Source of the DNA: an uncultured Acidimicrobiia bacterium | GTDB lineage: Bacteria > Actinomycetota > Acidimicrobiia > IMCC26256 > CALEDW01 | Assembly (NCBI GenBank): GCA_937949585.1 | Contig: CALEDW010000182.1 | Location: forward strand, 1-10,367 | Direction of reading: 5' to 3' | DNA length: 10,367 bases | Shown here: one piece after another, positions 1 through 5,938 of the stretch | Layout of the letters: every line of letters begins with the position of its first letter | How positions within the stretch are numbered: position 1 is the first letter of the stretch | The notes under the pieces: model-generated | The model's database searches: none | What the model saw: only the letters and a program-made list of their open reading frames with translations | What the model was told of the DNA's origin: nothing | Translations under genes and position numbers: made by a program

Positions 1-1008
1 GTTCGGATGGTGACCGGCGACCACCCCTCGACGGCTACTGCGATCGCCGCCGAGCTCGGGTTGCTCGACGGGGGTGAGGTCCTCGCCGGCGACGACCTCG
101 ACCGGCTCGACGACCGGGAGTTGGCGGAACGCATCGACGACGTCGCCGTGTTCGCCCGGGTGACGCCGGCCCACAAGGTCCGGATCGTGCGGGGCCTGCA
201 GGCGCGGGGCCACACCGTGGCGATGACCGGCGACGGGGCCAACGACGCCGCGGCGATCCACCTCGCCGATGTGGGGATCGCCCTGGGCCGGCGCAGCACG
301 GACGCCGCGCAGCAGGCCGCCGACCTCGTCCTCGTCGACGACCGCCTCGAGGTCATCGCCGACGCGCTCGTCGAGGGCCGGGGCCTGTGGGCGGCGGTGC
401 GCGACGCGATCTCGGTGCTGGTCGGCGGGAACCTCGGGGAGATCGGGTTCACGCTGCTCGGAGCGCTCGCCGACGGCACCTCGCCGCTGGGGGCCCGCCA
501 GCTGCTGCTCGTGAACCTCCTCACCGACGCCGCGCCGGCGATGGCTATTGCGGTGCGCGGCCCCCGGGGCGACGCCGAGCGGCTCCTACGGGAAGGGCCC
601 GAGGCGTCCCTGGGCGAGGCGCTCGACCGCACCATCGCCTGGCGGGCGGTGGTCACCGGCACCAGCGCCACGCTGGCCTGGGGGGCGGCCCGCCTGCTGG
701 GGGCCCGCCCGGCCCGGGCCGGGACCGTCGCCCTCGTGAGCCTCGTCGGGGTGCAGCTCGGCCAGACCCTCGCCGCGGGCGGGCGTGACCCGCTCGTGGT
801 GGTCACCGGGGTGTCCTCGGCGCTGGCGCTGGCCGGCATCGTGTCGGTCCCGGGGCTCAGCCACCTGTTCGGGTGCCGTCCGCTGGGGCCGATCGGCTGG
901 GGCCTCGCCCTCGGCACCGCCGCCGGCGGCACGGTGGTCGGTGCGCTGGCGCCGCGGGTCGTGCCAGCCTTGGCGGGCCCCGCCGCCGCGGGGCGTACCA
1001 ACCCCTGA
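1..1008 (+). CDS. P-type cation-transporting ATPase, C-terminal part (5'-truncated by the window edge)
   Basis: This is the C-terminal third or so of a P-type ATPase, an inner-membrane pump that moves a cation using ATP through a phospho-aspartate intermediate. The frame is open from base 1, so the gene begins before the window; the Met at base 7 is internal. Counting from that Met, TGDHPSTA (residues 3-10) is the conserved hinge-side TGD motif, VFARVTPAHK (48-57) is the 'R.(S/T)P..K' block, and MTGDGAND (73-80) is the HAD-type magnesium-binding motif. Six hydrophobic stretches follow at about 133-153, 165-184, 213-232, 238-257, 263-283 and 295-323, matching M5-M10. The M6 region reads NLLTDAAPAMA, as in P2-like pumps. 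The usual NDAPAL after the TGDG motif is NDAAAI here, which recalls mycobacterial CtpH/CtpI-type pumps. The phosphorylation site DKTG lies outside the window, and the transported ion cannot be read from this part. It converges on the next gene with 26 bp between the stops. Confidence 0.93.
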   Translation, partial: VRMVTGDHPSTATAIAAELGLLDGGEVLAGDDLDRLDDRELAERIDDVAVFARVTPAHKVRIVRGLQARGHTVAMTGDGANDAAAIHLADVGIALGRRSTDAAQQAADLVLVDDRLEVIADALVEGRGLWAAVRDAISVLVGGNLGEIGFTLLGALADGTSPLGARQLLLVNLLTDAAPAMAIAVRGPRGDAERLLREGPEASLGEALDRTIAWRAVVTGTSATLAWGAARLLGARPARAGTVALVSLVGVQLGQTLAAGGRDPLVVVTGVSSALALAGIVSVPGLSHLFGCRPLGPIGWGLALGTAAGGTVVGALAPRVVPALAGPAAAGRTNP

Positions 1009-1034
1009 GCACCCGAGGGCCGGAGCGGCGGGGA

Positions 1035-1919
1035 TCAGTCGGGCAGACCGAGGATCCGGGCCGCCTCCGCGGGGGTGGCGACGGGCCGCCCGGCCCGTGC
1101 CGCCCACTCGGCGGCGCGCCGCACCTGCTCGGGGTTCGCCGGTCCGTCCGGCCAGTCCTCCAGCCCCACCCGCAGGTGCCCACCTGCCGCCAGCGCCGCT
1201 TCGATCAGCCCCGGGTGGTCGAACAGCGAGCCGCCCACCACGGCCAGGGCCCACGGAAGCCCGGTGCCGGCCAGCATCGCCAGGTACAGCGCGAGGGCCT
1301 CGGGGATCGGTGGTGCGCCCCACAGCGCCCGGCCCGGGGTGAGGTAGCCGCCGGCGGCGAGGTAGAGCTTCACGAGGGTGCCGGGCGGCAGGGCCTGCGC
1401 CTGCCGGTACGCCAGCGTCACCTGCAGGAACCCGGGCTCGAACACCGCCACGCTGGGCCCGAGGCGGTGTCGGGCGGCGAGGTCGAAGGCGTAACGGATG
1501 TCGGCGAAGGTGTTCGTGTACACGAACTCCAGCGGCGGTGGCAGACCGTCGGGCCCGGTCCCGCCGAGGTTCACCGATCCGGGGTCGACGAACGCGGCGC
1601 GGATGAGCCGCTGCGAGGCGAGCATCCCGACGTGCGCGTACCGGTCGGCGACGGTCCCGGCGACGGCGGTCGTCGGGTAGCAGATCGCCGCCGGCTCGTG
1701 CGCCAGCACCGCCTCGTAGCACGCCGCGTACTCGGCGGCGAGCGCGCCGGCGCCCGCGGTGGGGTCGGCGGCATGGGTGTGCACGATCGACGCCCCGACG
1801 TCGAGGCAGGCGCGGGCGTCGGCGGCCAGCGCCGCGGGCCCCACCGGCACCGCAGGGTTGTGGGCGGCGCGGGTGAGCCCGTTCGAGGCGACCTCGATGA
1901 TCACCGGTGCGCCGGTCAT
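1035..1919 (-). CDS. DUF849 / BKACE family beta-keto acid cleavage enzyme (3-keto-5-aminohexanoate cleavage enzyme-like)
   Basis: A 294-residue protein, the normal length for BKACE enzymes. These are zinc-dependent TIM-barrel enzymes that react a beta-keto acid with acetyl-CoA to give acetoacetate and a CoA ester. The signature is complete enough to be secure. EVASNG at 9-14 is the first strand. H47 and H49 (HTHAAD) and E254 (RVGLED, 250-255) match the zinc ligands His46, His48 and Glu230 of Kce. R250 and D255 match catalytic Arg226 and Asp231, and E161 (VFEPGF) matches Glu143. By eye alignment, the Kce residue that holds the substrate amino group (Glu14) is Leu15 here, and the Arg two residues after the second zinc His is Ala51. 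This suggests a substrate other than 3-keto-5-aminohexanoate. The ATG at 1919 is supported by a GGAAGGG ribosome site five bases upstream. The gene is divergent from the molybdenum hydroxylase gene, a possible pathway partner. The enzyme is probably cytoplasmic: no signal peptide is visible. Confidence 0.9.
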   Translation of the reverse strand: MTGAPVIIEVASNGLTRAAHNPAVPVGPAALAADARACLDVGASIVHTHAADPTAGAGALAAEYAACYEAVLAHEPAAICYPTTAVAGTVADRYAHVGMLASQRLIRAAFVDPGSVNLGGTGPDGLPPPLEFVYTNTFADIRYAFDLAARHRLGPSVAVFEPGFLQVTLAYRQAQALPPGTLVKLYLAAGGYLTPGRALWGAPPIPEALALYLAMLAGTGLPWALAVVGGSLFDHPGLIEAALAAGGHLRVGLEDWPDGPANPEQVRRAAEWAARAGRPVATPAEAARILGLPD

Positions 1920-1924
1920 GGCCG

Positions 1925-1931
1925 CCCTTCC
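1925..1931 (-). promoter_or_regulatory. Shine-Dalgarno site of the BKACE gene
   Basis: Read on the minus strand this is GGAAGGG, with five bases before the ATG at 1919. It supports that start codon. It also contrasts with the divergent molybdenum hydroxylase gene, which has no such site at its chosen GTG. Confidence 0.6.
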
Positions 1932-2043
1932 GTCCGGCGGGTCGGGTACGGCGCGCGTCGCCGCCGGTCGGCCGCTCGTCGTTGGGTCACCTTCACCTCG
2001 GCACCGGAGCCTACGGGCCGAGGGCCTGCGCCCGCCCCGCCGC

Positions 2044-2049
2044 TAGATT
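2044..2049 (+). promoter_or_regulatory. Candidate -10 element for leaderless transcription of the molybdenum hydroxylase gene
   Basis: TAGATT matches the TANNNT consensus of actinobacterial -10 elements. It ends seven bases before the GTG at 2057, so transcription would start at or next to the G of the start codon. No Shine-Dalgarno sequence lies between it and the GTG. This combination is typical of leaderless actinobacterial genes. The -35 region is not recognisable. The match is short and could be chance, although TA-rich hexamers are rare in such GC-rich DNA. Confidence 0.5.
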
Positions 2050-2056
2050 CCTGCCC

Positions 2057-4390
2057 GTGGCCGACACCGCGATCCCTTCGTCCTCGTCGGCGCCGTCGGG
2101 GTCGATCCTCGGCCATGCCGTGCCCCGCCGGGAGGACCCGGCGATCCTGGTCGGGGAGGCCCGCTACTTCGACGACCTCGCCGTCGAGGGTCTCCTCCAC
2201 GCCCACTTCGTCCGCTCGACCGTCGCCCACGGCCGCCTCGTCGGGCTCGACGTCGCCGACGCCGCCGCCGCGCCCGGGGTGGTGGGGGTGTTCACCGCCG
2301 AGGACCTCGCCCTCGAGCCGATCCTCGGGTTCGCGATGCTGCCGCCCACCCTGGCCCGCCCGCCCCTGGCCACCGATCGCGTCCGTTTCGTGGGGGAGGC
2401 CCTGGCGGTGGTGGTGGCCGAGCAGCGGGCGCAGGCCGTGGACGCCGCCGAGGCGGTGATCGCCGACATCGAGCCGCTCCCGGCGGTCGTCGACCCGGAA
2501 GCCGCTCTCGCCGAGGACGCCCCGGTGATCATCGAGGCGCACGGCTCCAACGTTGCGATGACCTTCGACGTGCCCGCCGACCCCGATCTGTTCGCCGACG
2601 CCGAGGTGGTCGTGCGGGGACGCTTCGAGAACCAGCGGCTCGCCGCGGTGCCGATGGAGCCGAACGGCATCGTCGCCGTGCCCGACGGTGACGGCCTGCA
2701 CTGCTGGGTGCCGACCCAGGCGCCGCACGGGGTGCGCGACGGGCTGTGCGCGGCGCTGGGCCTGGGCCCGGAGCAGGTGCGGGTCACGGCCCCGGCGGTC
2801 GGCGGCGGCTTCGGCGCGAAAGCGGGCATGTACCCGGAGTACGCGGTGGTGGCGGCGATCGCCCGCCGGTTGGGACGGCCCGTGCGCTGGACCGAGACCC
2901 GCTCCGAGAACATGGTGGCGATGACCCACGGGCGCGGCCAGGTGCAGCACGTGGAGCTCGGCCTGCGCCGCGACGGGACGTTCACCGCGCTGCGGGCCCG
3001 GGTGGTCCAGGACGCCGGGGCCTATCCGTCGATCGGCGCGTTCCTGCCCTACCTGACCCGGCTCATGGGCCAGGGCACCTACCGGATCCCCAAGGTGGAG
3101 GTGCGGTCGGTGAGCGCGGTCACCAACACCACCGCCACCGCGGCGTACCGCGGTGCCGGGCGGCCGGAGGCCACCGCGATGATCGAGCGCATCGTCGACC
3201 TCGCCGCCGCCGAGCTCGGCGTCGACCCGGTGGACCTGCGCCGCGGCAACCTCATCCCGCCGGAGGACTTCCCGCTCACCACGGTGACCGGGGCGCACTA
3301 CGACACCGGCGACTACGCCCGGGCCCTCGACGAGGCGTGCCGGCTCGCCCGGTACGACGAGCTGCGGGCCGAGCAGGCCCGCCGCCGGGCCGCGGGCGCG
3401 GTGTGCCAGCTCGGGATCGGTGTGTCCTGCTACGTGGAGATCACCGCCGGCGGGCTGTTCAGCGAGTTCGGCGGCCTGGAGGTGCACCCCGACGGGTCGG
3501 CCACCGTCACCGTCGGCACCTCGGCGCACGGCCAGGGTCATGAGACCGCGTTCGCGATGATCGTGGCGGAGCTGCTCGGCATCCCGATGGACCGGGTCCG
3601 GGTGGTGCAGTCCGACACCGCACTGGTCCCGCACGGCACCGGCACCATGGGGTCCCGCTCCCTGCAGATCGGCGGCTCCGCGGTGTACCGGGCGGCCGAG
3701 GTGGTGCTGGAGAAGGCCAAGGCCCTCACCGCGCACCTGCTCGAGGCCCGCATCGACGACGTCACCTTCACCGAACCGGGCCGGCTCGGGGTCGCGGGCG
3801 TGCCCGCCAAGGCGCTCGGCTGGGCCGAGCTGGCCGCTGCGGCCGCCGACCCGGCCCGCCTCCCCGAGGGGATGGAGCCGGGCCTCGCCCACGCCGGCGA
3901 CTGGAGCCAAGGGGAGGCGACCTTCCCGTTCGGGGCGCACGTGGCGGTGGTGGAGGTCGACACCGAGACCGGCCGGGTGCGCCACCTGCGCCACGTGGCG
4001 GTCGACGACTGCGGCCGGGTGCTCAACCCTCTGCTCGTCGCCGGTCAGCAGCACGGCGGCATCGCCCAAGGGGCCGCCCAGGTGCTGTGGGAGGGCTACC
4101 TGTACGACGCCGACGGCAACCCGCTCACTGCCACGCTCATGGACTACGCGGTGCCGTCGGCCGCCGAGCTGCCGTCGTTCGAGACGGCGAACACCGAGAC
4201 GCCCACCCCCCTCAACCCGCTGGGGGCCAAGGGCATCGGGGAATCGGGCACGATCGGGTCCACCCCCGCGCTGCACAATGCGGTGATCGACGCCCTCGCC
4301 CACCTCGGGGTGCGTCACATCGACATGCCCTGCACCCCCGAGCGCGTCTGGCGGGCGATCCGGGACGCCCGCGCCGCCGCGGCCTCGTGA
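2057..4390 (+). CDS. Xanthine oxidase-family molybdopterin-binding subunit (form II CoxL-like)
   Basis: The large, Moco-binding subunit of a molybdenum hydroxylase, 777 residues, close to the usual CoxL size. Such subunits bind molybdopterin cytosine dinucleotide and hydroxylate or oxidise a substrate with water as the oxygen source. Visible motifs are GHAVPRREDP near the N-terminus (the common start of the family), VGGGFGAK at 248-255, AYRGAGR at 363-369, AHGQGHET around 490-500, and GAKGIGESG with the catalytic glutamate at E729. AYRGAGR is the motif used to define form II 'CoxL'; the true CO dehydrogenase motif AYxCSFR is absent, so CO oxidation should not be assumed. I chose the GTG at 2057 because the family sequence begins shortly after it and a -10-like TAGATT sits just upstream. 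An in-frame ATG at 1907 would add 50 Arg/Pro-rich residues and overlap the divergent gene. The partner FAD (CoxM) and 2Fe-2S (CoxS) genes are not adjacent. The JAMM gene follows after 16 bases. Confidence 0.92.
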   Translation: MADTAIPSSSSAPSGSILGHAVPRREDPAILVGEARYFDDLAVEGLLHAHFVRSTVAHGRLVGLDVADAAAAPGVVGVFTAEDLALEPILGFAMLPPTLARPPLATDRVRFVGEALAVVVAEQRAQAVDAAEAVIADIEPLPAVVDPEAALAEDAPVIIEAHGSNVAMTFDVPADPDLFADAEVVVRGRFENQRLAAVPMEPNGIVAVPDGDGLHCWVPTQAPHGVRDGLCAALGLGPEQVRVTAPAVGGGFGAKAGMYPEYAVVAAIARRLGRPVRWTETRSENMVAMTHGRGQVQHVELGLRRDGTFTALRARVVQDAGAYPSIGAFLPYLTRLMGQGTYRIPKVEVRSVSAVTNTTATAAYRGAGRPEATAMIERIVDLAAAELGVDPVDLRRGNLIPPEDFPLTTVTGAHYDTGDYARALDEACRLARYDELRAEQARRRAAGAVCQLGIGVSCYVEITAGGLFSEFGGLEVHPDGSATVTVGTSAHGQGHETAFAMIVAELLGIPMDRVRVVQSDTALVPHGTGTMGSRSLQIGGSAVYRAAEVVLEKAKALTAHLLEARIDDVTFTEPGRLGVAGVPAKALGWAELAAAAADPARLPEGMEPGLAHAGDWSQGEATFPFGAHVAVVEVDTETGRVRHLRHVAVDDCGRVLNPLLVAGQQHGGIAQGAAQVLWEGYLYDADGNPLTATLMDYAVPSAAELPSFETANTETPTPLNPLGAKGIGESGTIGSTPALHNAVIDALAHLGVRHIDMPCTPERVWRAIRDARAAAAS

Positions 4391-4396
4391 CCCGCC

Positions 4397-4404
4397 GGGG
4401 GGAG
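4397..4404 (+). promoter_or_regulatory. Purine-rich ribosome site before the JAMM gene
   Basis: A GGGGGGAG run lies between the hydroxylase stop and the GTG at 4407. The run of G pairs with the 16S tail at acceptable spacing only through its first bases, so the site is modest. It supports translation from 4407 within a shared transcript. Confidence 0.4.
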
Positions 4405-4406
4405 CC

Positions 4407-4865
4407 GTGACCGGCCGGTTCGCCCCGCCGCTGGTACGCCTGTCGGTGCCGCAGTGGCAGCGGATCGTGGCGCACTGCTACCACGGCCTGCCCGACGAGG
4501 CCTGCGGGCTGCTCGCCGGCCCGATGGTCGCCGGAGAGCCCACCGGTCTGATCACCGAGGTGTACCCGGCCCGCAACACCGACGCCTCGGCGCGCACCTA
4601 CACGGTGGATGGCAAGGATTTCCTACGGGCCTCCCGCGACGCCGAGGACCGTGGCGAGGAGATCGTCGGCGTCTGGCACTCCCACACCCACACCGATCCC
4701 TACCCGTCCCCGACCGACGTCGAGCGGGCGGTGGATCCGGCGTGGATCTACGTGATCGTCTCCCTGCGCGACGAGGCCCCGATGCTGCGGGCGTTCCGCC
4801 TCCGCGCCGGCGCGGTGGCCGAGTGCCGGGTGGTGCTCGAGGCCGGCGCCGGTCGGCGCGCCTGA
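4407..4865 (+). CDS. JAMM/MPN+ (M67 family) metallopeptidase, Mec-like
   Basis: A 152-residue single-domain JAB1/MPN protein. The zinc-protease signature is intact: E31 in DEACGLLAG, then H91, H93, S101 and D104 in HSHTHTDPYPSPTD, exactly the HxH-x7-SxxD pattern. The family cuts after the C-terminal Gly-Gly of ubiquitin-like proteins. The closest relative I recognise is mycobacterial Mec, which releases cysteine from the sulfur carrier CysO, and the length and the DEACG(L/V)LAGP block agree with it. In mycobacteria mec is followed by cysO and cysM; here neither follows. Instead the gene sits 16 bases behind a molybdenum hydroxylase gene and probably shares its mRNA. Since Moco synthesis also uses a ubiquitin-like sulfur carrier (MoaD), a role linked to Moco is thinkable but unproven. 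The GTG start has a G-rich ribosome site, and no better in-frame start exists upstream. The last 118 bases are overlapped antisense by the nuclease-fold gene. The fold and active site are secure; the substrate is not. Confidence 0.9.
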   Translation: MTGRFAPPLVRLSVPQWQRIVAHCYHGLPDEACGLLAGPMVAGEPTGLITEVYPARNTDASARTYTVDGKDFLRASRDAEDRGEEIVGVWHSHTHTDPYPSPTDVERAVDPAWIYVIVSLRDEAPMLRAFRLRAGAVAECRVVLEAGAGRRA

Positions 4866-5884
4866 GCTTCGGCCGTGGTGGTCCGCAACGGCGCGGTGCG
4901 ATGACCGGAGGTCGCGGCGGGTGGGGCGGGAGTCCCGGCGGTCCGGGCCTGGGGTGCCGGGAGCGACGGGGGCGACGGGAGGGCGCCGCGGGCGGCGAGC
5001 GCGGCGCCGACGACACGCAGCACGTCGCACCGGCTCGACGCCGAGGTGAACCGGAACACGGTCCGGCCTGCCGCCTCGAGCTCGTTGCCGCGGGCCCGAT
5101 CCCGGTCGAACGACGAGCGCGTGCGGTGCGCGTCCCACCCGTCGTACTCGATGTCGATCCCCAGGTCGGGGTAGCCACAGTCGACCCGGTACGACCGCTG
5201 CCCCACCTGCACCCGGTACTGCTGGACGGGAGGCGGGAACCCTGCTTCCACCAACCAGCGCACGAGCCGCCGCTCCGGCTCGCTGTCCCCCGGCTGGATA
5301 CCCCCGCGGCGGGCCGAGAGTAACGCGTCGATCACACGGGTCCGGCGCCGACCGGGACCGGCGAGCGTGGCGTGCACCCGTTCCACCCGGCGCATCGAGA
5401 CCAGGCGGCGCCGGAGCGCGTCGTCGAACGCCGCTTCGAGCTCTGACGGGGAGAGCACCGCCGCCAGGTCGCACACGGTGCGGGCGACGTCGGTGACGGG
5501 GATCCCGGCCACCCAGGTCCGGTGTTCGGCGACGGTGCAGGTGCTGCGATGTGCCCGGACCGCATCGAGGCGTACCCGGCGGTCGGCCGGGACGGTGAGC
5601 TCGAGGAACGGAGCGTCCTCGACGGCCAGCCGGTGCAGCGCGGCGGCGGTGCGGTGCGACGCGACGGCGTCGGGTCCCGCGGCCAGGACCGCGGCGAGGA
5701 CCTGTCGCTCCCAGGACTCAGGGGCGCCCGCAACCGCGTAGACGCCCGGCCGGATGGGTACCAGGCGTCCCCGACGGATCAGGTAGGCGCGCCGGTGACG
5801 GCTCAGGTGCGAGGCGAGCTGCGCCCCGGTGAGGAGCCCGTGCTGCCGGGCGGCGAGGCGGAAGAGCGCGACGTCCGTGTCCAT
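4748..5884 (-). CDS. AbiEi-like N-terminal winged-helix plus DUF559 (Vsr-like nuclease fold) protein
   Basis: A 378-residue protein from the ATG at 5884 (384 if the in-frame GTG at 5902 is used; neither has a strong ribosome site). Residues about 5-55 (FRLAARQHGLLTGAQL... RLVPIRPGVYAV) are the winged-helix domain found in AbiEi-type antitoxins. The middle section (TDVARTVCDLAA near 131-141) is typical of these chromosomal proteins. Residues about 199-296 are DUF559, a restriction-endonuclease-like fold: SEPERRL with E202, D235 in YRVDCGYPD, and E246 with H253 in IDIEYDGWDAH. The acidic/His pattern expected of an active nuclease is therefore present. After the domain, about 80 residues rich in Pro, Ala, Arg, Ser and Thr follow, which is not usual for the family; the final 118 bases lie antisense to the JAMM gene. 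No AbiEii toxin is next to it, so it is not an evident toxin-antitoxin pair. It follows lhr on the same strand after 54 bp. Its function is unknown; such proteins are common and often multicopy in actinobacteria. Confidence 0.82.
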   Translation of the reverse strand: MDTDVALFRLAARQHGLLTGAQLASHLSRHRRAYLIRRGRLVPIRPGVYAVAGAPESWERQVLAAVLAAGPDAVASHRTAAALHRLAVEDAPFLELTVPADRRVRLDAVRAHRSTCTVAEHRTWVAGIPVTDVARTVCDLAAVLSPSELEAAFDDALRRRLVSMRRVERVHATLAGPGRRRTRVIDALLSARRGGIQPGDSEPERRLVRWLVEAGFPPPVQQYRVQVGQRSYRVDCGYPDLGIDIEYDGWDAHRTRSSFDRDRARGNELEAAGRTVFRFTSASSRCDVLRVVGAALAARGALPSPPSLPAPQARTAGTPAPPAATSGHRTAPLRTTTAEAQARRPAPASSTTRHSATAPARRRNARSIGASSRRETIT

Positions 5885-5912
5885 GCGGCCACGATTCCGC
5901 ACCGGTGCGACA

Positions 5913-5934
5913 CGGAACAGGTTCGGTCGTTCCG
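5913..5934. promoter_or_regulatory. Inverted repeat between lhr and the DUF559 gene
   Basis: CGGAAC (5913-5918) and GTTCCG (5929-5934) are perfect six-base arms around a ten-base loop. A smaller dyad, GAAC-AG-GTTC (5915-5924), is nested within it. It lies between the lhr stop (5939-5941) and the ATG at 5884, upstream of the in-frame GTG at 5902. It could be an operator for the downstream gene or a weak hairpin separating the two; no T-run follows, so it is not a classical terminator. Confidence 0.35.
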
Positions 5935-5938
5935 GCCG

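Larger units (their letters stand above)
1920..2056. promoter_or_regulatory. Divergent intergenic region between the BKACE and molybdenum hydroxylase genes
   Basis: This 137-bp spacer separates two genes transcribed away from each other, so it must hold both promoters. On the plus strand the only good element is a -10-like TAGATT at 2044-2049; no -35 match is visible at the normal spacing. On the minus strand a possible TAGGCT (-10-like, 2013-2008) lies about 90 bases before the BKACE start, which is weak. A six-base direct repeat, TCACCT twice in a row, lies near 1986-1997 and might be part of a regulator site. No clear long palindrome is present. Confidence 0.5.

Noticed and set aside
1009..1034. 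A bidirectional terminator between the convergent ATPase and BKACE genes
   Set aside because: The 26-bp gap shows no stable stem with a T-run on either strand.
1907..2056. Upstream ATG start for the molybdenum hydroxylase gene
   Set aside because: It would overlap the 5' end of the divergent BKACE gene and add 50 Arg/Pro-rich residues not seen in the family; the GTG at 2057 has a well placed -10-like element.
1916..4318. A long open frame on the minus strand opposite the molybdenum hydroxylase (about 800 codons)
   Set aside because: Low-complexity His/Gly/Arg/Val composition with no recognisable motif; it is the mirror of codon bias in the real gene.
2057..4390. Calling the gene a true aerobic CO dehydrogenase (coxL)
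   Set aside because: The motif is AYRGAGR (form II), not AYxCSFR, and no coxM or coxS is adjacent. Form II proteins are not reliable CO oxidisers.
4748..5884. A type IV (AbiE) toxin-antitoxin pair
   Set aside because: Only the AbiEi-like winged helix is present; there is no adjacent AbiEii nucleotidyltransferase toxin, and the C-terminal domain is DUF559.
5915..5924. A second SOS box before the DUF559 gene (GAAC-AG-GTTC)
   Set aside because: The half-sites are separated by two bases, whereas actinobacterial LexA sites need four, so it is listed only as a generic dyad.
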